This document shows positions 59,070-64,000 of a stretch of DNA of 64,000 bases, in pieces. The translations under genes were made by a program, and so were the position numbers. Within the stretch, counting starts at the first letter, position 1. Each line of letters begins with the position of its first letter. The notes below the pieces were generated by a model, which made no database searches, was not told the origin of the DNA, and worked only from the letters and a program-made list of their open reading frames with translations. This stretch comes from Oxyruncus cristatus (Eukaryota > Chordata > Aves > Passeriformes > Cotingidae), in assembly GCA_013399855.1 (NCBI GenBank), contig VXAY01002882.1:197654-261653 (forward strand). Direction: 5' to 3'.

Positions 59070-59592
59070 GGCTCAAACCCATATAAAACAGTAGACAGTA
59101 CAACGGCTCTGTAAACACTGATCTTTGTGCTTTTCTTCAGGTGTTTATTACACCAAACTCTTTTACGGAGTTTCCCGAAAGCTCTGCATGCCTTCTTTAG
59201 CCTGTTGGCTATCTCTTTGTCAATTTTGCTGTCCGAGGAGATGATGCTTCCCAAGTAAGTAAACTGCTGCACTGACTTGAGCTCTGATTCCTCTATGATG
59301 ATATGGGGATGATGGAAGACTTCCTGAGGTGCAGGTTGGTAGAGAACTTCCGTCTTCTTCAAGCTGACTTCCAGCCCAAAAAGCTCAGCAGCCTCTGCAA
59401 AGCAGGATGTTAAACACTGCAGAGCTGCTTCTGAGTGGGCAACTAGGGAGGCATTGTCAGCAAAAAGCAGCTCACGGACAAGATGATTGAGAGTCTTGGT
59501 GTGGGCCTTCAGTCGCCTTAGGTTGAACAGGCTTCCATCAGTACGATATTGGATGTAGATACCGTTTTCTTCATCGAGGTCTGCCGTGGCCC
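59042..59592 (-). pseudogene. RTE reverse transcriptase, catalytic-motif part (broken)
   Basis: An open minus-strand frame continues from the frameshift near 59,590 to a stop at 59,042. It contains YRTDGSLFNLRRLKAHTKT, then ELLFADNASLVAHS where active RTE enzymes have FADD. The second aspartate is replaced by asparagine, which alone would abolish polymerisation. Further on are FGLEVSLKKTEVLYQ and YLGSIISSDSKIDKEI. The frame ends after VLYGFEPWV because of a small deletion (about 7 bases against the usual family spacing). Confidence 0.88.
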
Positions 59593-59813
59593 ATTTGGAG
59601 CATCACGCTGAAGGAGATTGTGAATAAAGTTGGTGCAAGAACACAACCTTGTGTCACACCATTGGTTATTAGAAAGGGCTCAGAAAGTGCATCGCCACAT
59701 CTGACTTGGCCTCGCTGATCCTCATGAAGCAAAATGATCATTTTGAGGAACTTGGGGGGACATCCTAATCGTTCCAAAATCTGCCACAAACCTTTTCTGG
59801 TCACAGTATCAAA
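59571..59813 (-). pseudogene. RTE reverse transcriptase, upstream part (broken)
   Basis: The minus-strand frame from the truncation point carries RT landmarks. FDTV is at the truncation, followed by GLWQILERLGCPPKFLKMI and NGVTQGCVLAPTLF, the RT block ahead of the catalytic aspartates. It runs into a stop near 59,571 because one extra base (or two missing) lies between SVMLQ and the next block (ADLDEENGIYIQ), which continues in another frame. Endonuclease and early RT sequence is missing through 5' truncation. Confidence 0.85.
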
Positions 59814-62800
59814 GTGTATCCATCAAAAAACCCCCAGAGTAGCTCAATATTAAAAATACACAACATTCAAAACAGGGTGATCACTTCTTTCATGAACAAA
59901 CATTGCTACCTTCCCTGATAACTGATTCCTTCATGGTGAAATTTTTTGTCACCAAATATCAGGTTGTGAGTTTAACTGGTGATTTGGACTCTGTGATCAG
60001 CAAGAGCTCTTTTGTAGCAGTATTGCCTTTGCTTAGTCTTACAGGTCAACTAGAGAAGTTTGTTCCTGGTCAGCAGCTGAGAGCTGTTCATTTCAGATTC
60101 ACTATCTCTCTGCATTTTCACATAATGATACATTTTAAATTGGTGTTGCAAACACAAGACCTTCTTCTGATTCTGATCATGCCTCTGATCTTTACATTGC
60201 CTCTGTATGAAAACAAGCCAGAGGCTCTGTCAGAGTTCATTGTTGCAGTTTTGTGAGAAGTATGGGGATAAAAAAGCAGAGCTCTTCTTTCCTCTCTACC
60301 CAAAACCACACGAGAATGTACTCAATTCAGAAAAGCATTTCAGCTTGCACTAAGTAGCACTTTCAACAACACTGCATTTCTCTGAAAACATTCTGATCTG
60401 GTCTCTGTTACAAATAGTTCATTTTTTATTTTTAATTTACAGAAATTTTTTTAAAAATGTGTCATAACCACCCCACCATAAACTTGGAGACAGAGAGGCA
60501 TTTGAGCATTTTGTGTGTTATCAGATATATCCACATCTCCATTTAAACACAAAGGTCATTGGGCATGATACTTCTCCTTTATCCACACAGCTTTCTGTTA
60601 CTTGACAAAACTGCTTATCTGTACATTCTATAAAATAGTTAATCATCTGTGTGGGGGTTTTTTCCCCACAAAGTCAATGCAATACTTAGGGCCAGTGTCA
60701 TCATCTGAGTTCAGTATTTTTTTTCAGAGAAAAAATATCAGCCCAGAAATCACAGTCATTTTAGGAAACTGATGTTTCAGAAGACTGCAGATTTGGTAAG
60801 TAATTGATAGGAGGCACTAACAAAGGCTCTCACCAGTGGACTGGCTTATTTCTGAAATAGGAGAAGCTGTCATAGCACTAAAACTATTCAGCAAGCTAGG
60901 AGATCATACATTTTTATAGGAATTTTATATTTTTCTTACATTTTTATATCCAAGTTTTCAGATTTATTTTTCTGTTAGCAAGTAGGATGTGCATTTCCAA
61001 TAGTCAATATTTCTGAAAAGAATATTGTCTGATTATGTAATTGGTCCAAGCTGAAATTACTAAGCATTTGCTGACAACTATGTATAGTTTAAGTCATTAA
61101 TGTGTCCTTGTCTTGTACTTGTGGTTGCTACTGTGTGTCTCTCAAAAGCCAGTCTAACCGTAGGGGTTAGAAAACTGAGGGACAGACACCTTTTTCAACT
61201 CAAGCAGTACTGAAGATCTGAAAAAATAAACAAAGAATATTGAAAAGAAAACCAATTGTATTTCACATTTATATGCATGAGTTCTATATTCTTATACATA
61301 TCTTTGTAATCACAAGTTTAAGACTCCTAAGAATTATATCAAGGACATTTTGACAATTTATTTTCCAGAATTGCTAACCATTATTTGCAGTTTCAATTGC
61401 TGTACCTTGTAAGAAAATAAAGGATACCTTTTAAAATGTACTAGGGAAAATATACAATTTAAAATATAAAACACTTCTGGTATCGTTAATAAAATGTAAC
61501 ACTGGACACTGAATGGACATCTAATTACCTGTGCTAATGAGCTGGAGTTAGTATTTTTCCACAGTGTACTGAATTTGCAGAGTGTTGAAGAGTCTTGCAG
61601 AGTTCACATGATCCACATAAAGTGTTGGAAATTATTACCCTTTTGGGAAAATACAAGCAATTTTATAAGTTATATTGAGCTGTCAGTATTTGGGTGTCCT
61701 TTTCTACTTCTTCTGCCATTACACTTCTGAAGAGAGAAGCAAATTATGTGTTTGCTAGACTCCCTCTTACAGTCTCACTGAAAACCACTGTATTATATAC
61801 ATGTATAAATGAATAAAGATGACACTGCACAATATCAATATAAAACAGAGCGGGAACTGTACTGAGAAAAATAAGAGCCCATTTCTTACTATTTGCAAGA
61901 AAACTAGCTGAAGTGGTGGCTGAAGCAAATACAGATATAACAGCAGCACTGCAAGAGGACATAGAGGTAAAATACTGGTTTATTTCTCCAGCAAGCTTGG
62001 TTAAATATCATTAGCAGACCAACTGCTTTGTTCACATAAATTAATTACTTACAGGTTTCTTTTCTGCAGTGGTACCTGAAGCTGAAGTTGGCAGCTCCCA
62101 TTTGGAGAATCCAATGTCCCCTGGTGTTACGAAAATACACCAAACAAAATATTGGCATTGTTTTTTGGTTAAAAAATTACTAAATTCTTTAAGTCATTTT
62201 AAGTAAAAACAAATTAAATCTGTACGTTTTGTTTTCCTTTCAGTAATAAATGTTGGGGATGAGATTAAAAACCCTGTCCCAAGCCATCACCAAATTTTCC
62301 TTTTTTTTAATACATTGCTATTACATAGCCTAACTGTGTGACCAGACCCTGTGCCTCTTGCATCAGGGGGCATACAGAGTTCACACTTATCCACTTTCTA
62401 ACCAAAGTTCAAATCTCGCTGTCTATGCACATCCTACACCACCTCACGGTCAAGAGGTTCTCATTTGGTTTAAGCAGGAAAGTCTTTAGCAATTTCCTGA
62501 AAGACTTTGCTGTGATCTGTTGAGATCCTGTCAGATACACTGTCCGCTCCTGCTCAAGTCTGTTGAACTGCCACATTACAAAAGCCTGCCTCAAGTTAAG
62601 TGTATTTCCTTGTGCTCTTCAAAATACGGTGAGTTTAAAGTGATTGTTCACAAAGCATGCTGTGAGCAACTCCTGATGGTAGTGTTAGTTCCCTAGCATA
62701 CACGGCTGCTGCAGTTACCTGTTCAGTATCAGTTATCCTGCTACAGTATCAGCTGCGCTGATCCTGTACAGATACTGCTCTTCTCAGTAGGCTGAGGTGT

Positions 62801-64000
62801 CAGATCTTGAAGTCTCATCAGCACAGTTGTGGGAGCTATTCACAGAGCTGGCTTCAACCTTTTAAATTAGAGCTGAGATCCGGTGTTTTTGACAGAGAAT
62901 CACCACAGGAAACAGAAGACTTTGCTCAAATGCCATATAAGTGGAATAAAAATGAAAGACCTATGCTAGAAAGCAAGAGTTTTCTAAGTGTGAACTGACA
63001 GAGGGAACTTCTAGTAAGACAGAGAGAATAATAGGGTTCTTGCAGTTTCTCACTGCCAGCCTTTCACACCAGTATGCTCCAGGGTGAATCCAAAACATAC
63101 TGCTGGAAATAGTTTCTCCAGAGAGACGCTACAAATTAGTTAGTGCTAGGAGTGCCTTTCTGCACATCACTTTCCATACTGTTCCTGAGTGCCATGGGTC
63201 ACTGAGCCCTGTTTTGGTGAGCTGTGACACAGGCCTCTCATTACGGCAGGTACCATAAACAAAAGCACATAAAAGATTAATAATTTTAGAAACTGAACCT
63301 CTGTAAGCTTCATGTAAGACTCAGAGCAGGCAGAAATTAATGTGTAAAATCCTTGCCTGTGCATCATCATGCACAAGGGAGGGGTGAATTAGACCAATGT
63401 CAAACACTTCCAAAATGTCTTTGCTACAATGTTGTGACAGCAACACAATGCTTCCTGGGAAATGTGACTCTGAACCCCAGTATGTTGAGACAATCCTGTG
63501 ACAGTCTAACCCACCACAAATCTCTTGCACCCAGAGAGCAGAGACAGAACTTCTCCTAACCTTCCTCCTACATCTCCAATTAGCTGTCATCTTCTCTGCT
63601 TACTTTTGAGTGTTATTGTCAATATCAGAGTGTTTGCTGAAACACAAACTCATTGTTTCCTGTAAACTTTGTTTTCTTGATAGAAAGGCAAGCTAATTTT
63701 CCTTTTGTTACTGTATTGTATGTTCTCATGATTATCTGAACAGTCTGTAACTGATAAAATATTTGTCAGATGAAAATTAATTCTCTTTCACTTAATATTG
63801 TTTTCTTCTATGATGGATTTTACTTGTAAGGGGGAAAAAAAGTAATGATATATAAACCCCCACCACTGATAAAGGCACACACAGAGAACTATTTCTTCTC
63901 TCACTATCTGTTATTATGTGCTTCAAGATTCCAGAAAAATAATAACCTCTTCCATATTTTGTTTATGAATTAAAGGCTTCATTTGCAACAACCCCTCACT
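59814..64000. other. unassigned AT-rich DNA to the window end
   Basis: No transposon, RNA gene or credible exon. A weak exon-like stretch follows an acceptor near 62,070 (VPEAEVGSSHLENPMSPG in frame) but has no donor. A 117-codon plus-strand frame at 59,903-60,256 and minus-strand frames near 63,167-63,590 have no known motif. Confidence 0.5.

Larger units (their letters stand above)
58473..59813 (-). mobile_element. RTE-clade LINE (AviRTE-like), 5'-truncated, minus strand
   Basis: A 1.34-kb 3' portion of an RTE-type non-LTR retrotransposon on the minus strand. It starts in the reverse-transcriptase domain and carries the RTE C-terminal region with a terminal zinc-finger-like motif. It ends in a 3' tail with a small foldback (cttcgctcgcgaag) followed by ATGATGATGAATG-type repeats, the tail style of RTE elements. 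A 7-bp direct repeat aaagtgt flanks it (58,466-58,472 and 59,811-59,817), fitting a target-site duplication; its right copy overlaps the truncation point by about three bases. In birds the only RTE of this type I know is AviRTE, which has a patchy lineage distribution; the name is by inference, not by a search. Confidence 0.88.

Noticed and set aside
1..64000. CRISPR arrays, tRNA, rRNA, snRNA genes, operons, intact viral genes
   Set aside because: I looked for spaced direct repeats, tRNA boxes, U6/5S/7SK-like starts and intact viral reading frames and saw none. The window is vertebrate DNA.

Overview
This is AT-rich vertebrate genomic DNA with no prokaryotic or viral gene layout. The repeats point to a bird. 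There are about seven fragments of CR1 (LINE) retrotransposon, several ending in the avian/crocodilian-type tail of short ATTCTATGA-like repeats. There are three large LTR copies and one LTR fragment of the avian endogenous-retrovirus kind. There is also one 5'-truncated RTE-clade LINE that looks like AviRTE, an element reported from only some bird lineages. No species can be named from this.

Layout. From 1 to about 18.4 kb the DNA is mostly single-copy-looking and gene-poor, with two assembly gaps (729-797 and 16,617-16,627) and scattered simple repeats. An LTR lies on the minus strand at about 18.4-19.1 kb. From 19.1 to 31.9 kb there is again little recognisable, apart from a perfect 22-bp palindrome, a 21-bp tandem duplication and AT-rich stretches that could be conserved non-coding elements. 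From 31.9 to 42.8 kb CR1 fragments cluster in both orientations. Among them are a nested CR1/CR1/LTR junction and an exact 164-bp duplication around a single N, which looks like an assembly error. From 50.1 to 59.8 kb a second repeat cluster holds a minus-strand LTR, an internally deleted minus-strand CR1, a plus-strand LTR with a 60-base gap, and the RTE copy with a 7-bp target-site duplication. The rest, to 64 kb, shows nothing identifiable.

Coding content. No long open reading frame belongs to a recognisable host gene. The only protein matches are dead retrotransposon reading frames (CR1 ORF2 and RTE reverse transcriptase). By reading splice signals I found three small exon-like segments on the plus strand (44,062-44,168, 45,657-45,783 and 53,494-53,558). 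Their reading phases join without a break, and the last ends in a stop codon. They may be the 3' end of a host gene, but I do not recognise the product and chance is not excluded. The window is best read as intergenic or intronic bird DNA with retrotransposon debris. I found no sign of a new multi-gene system.
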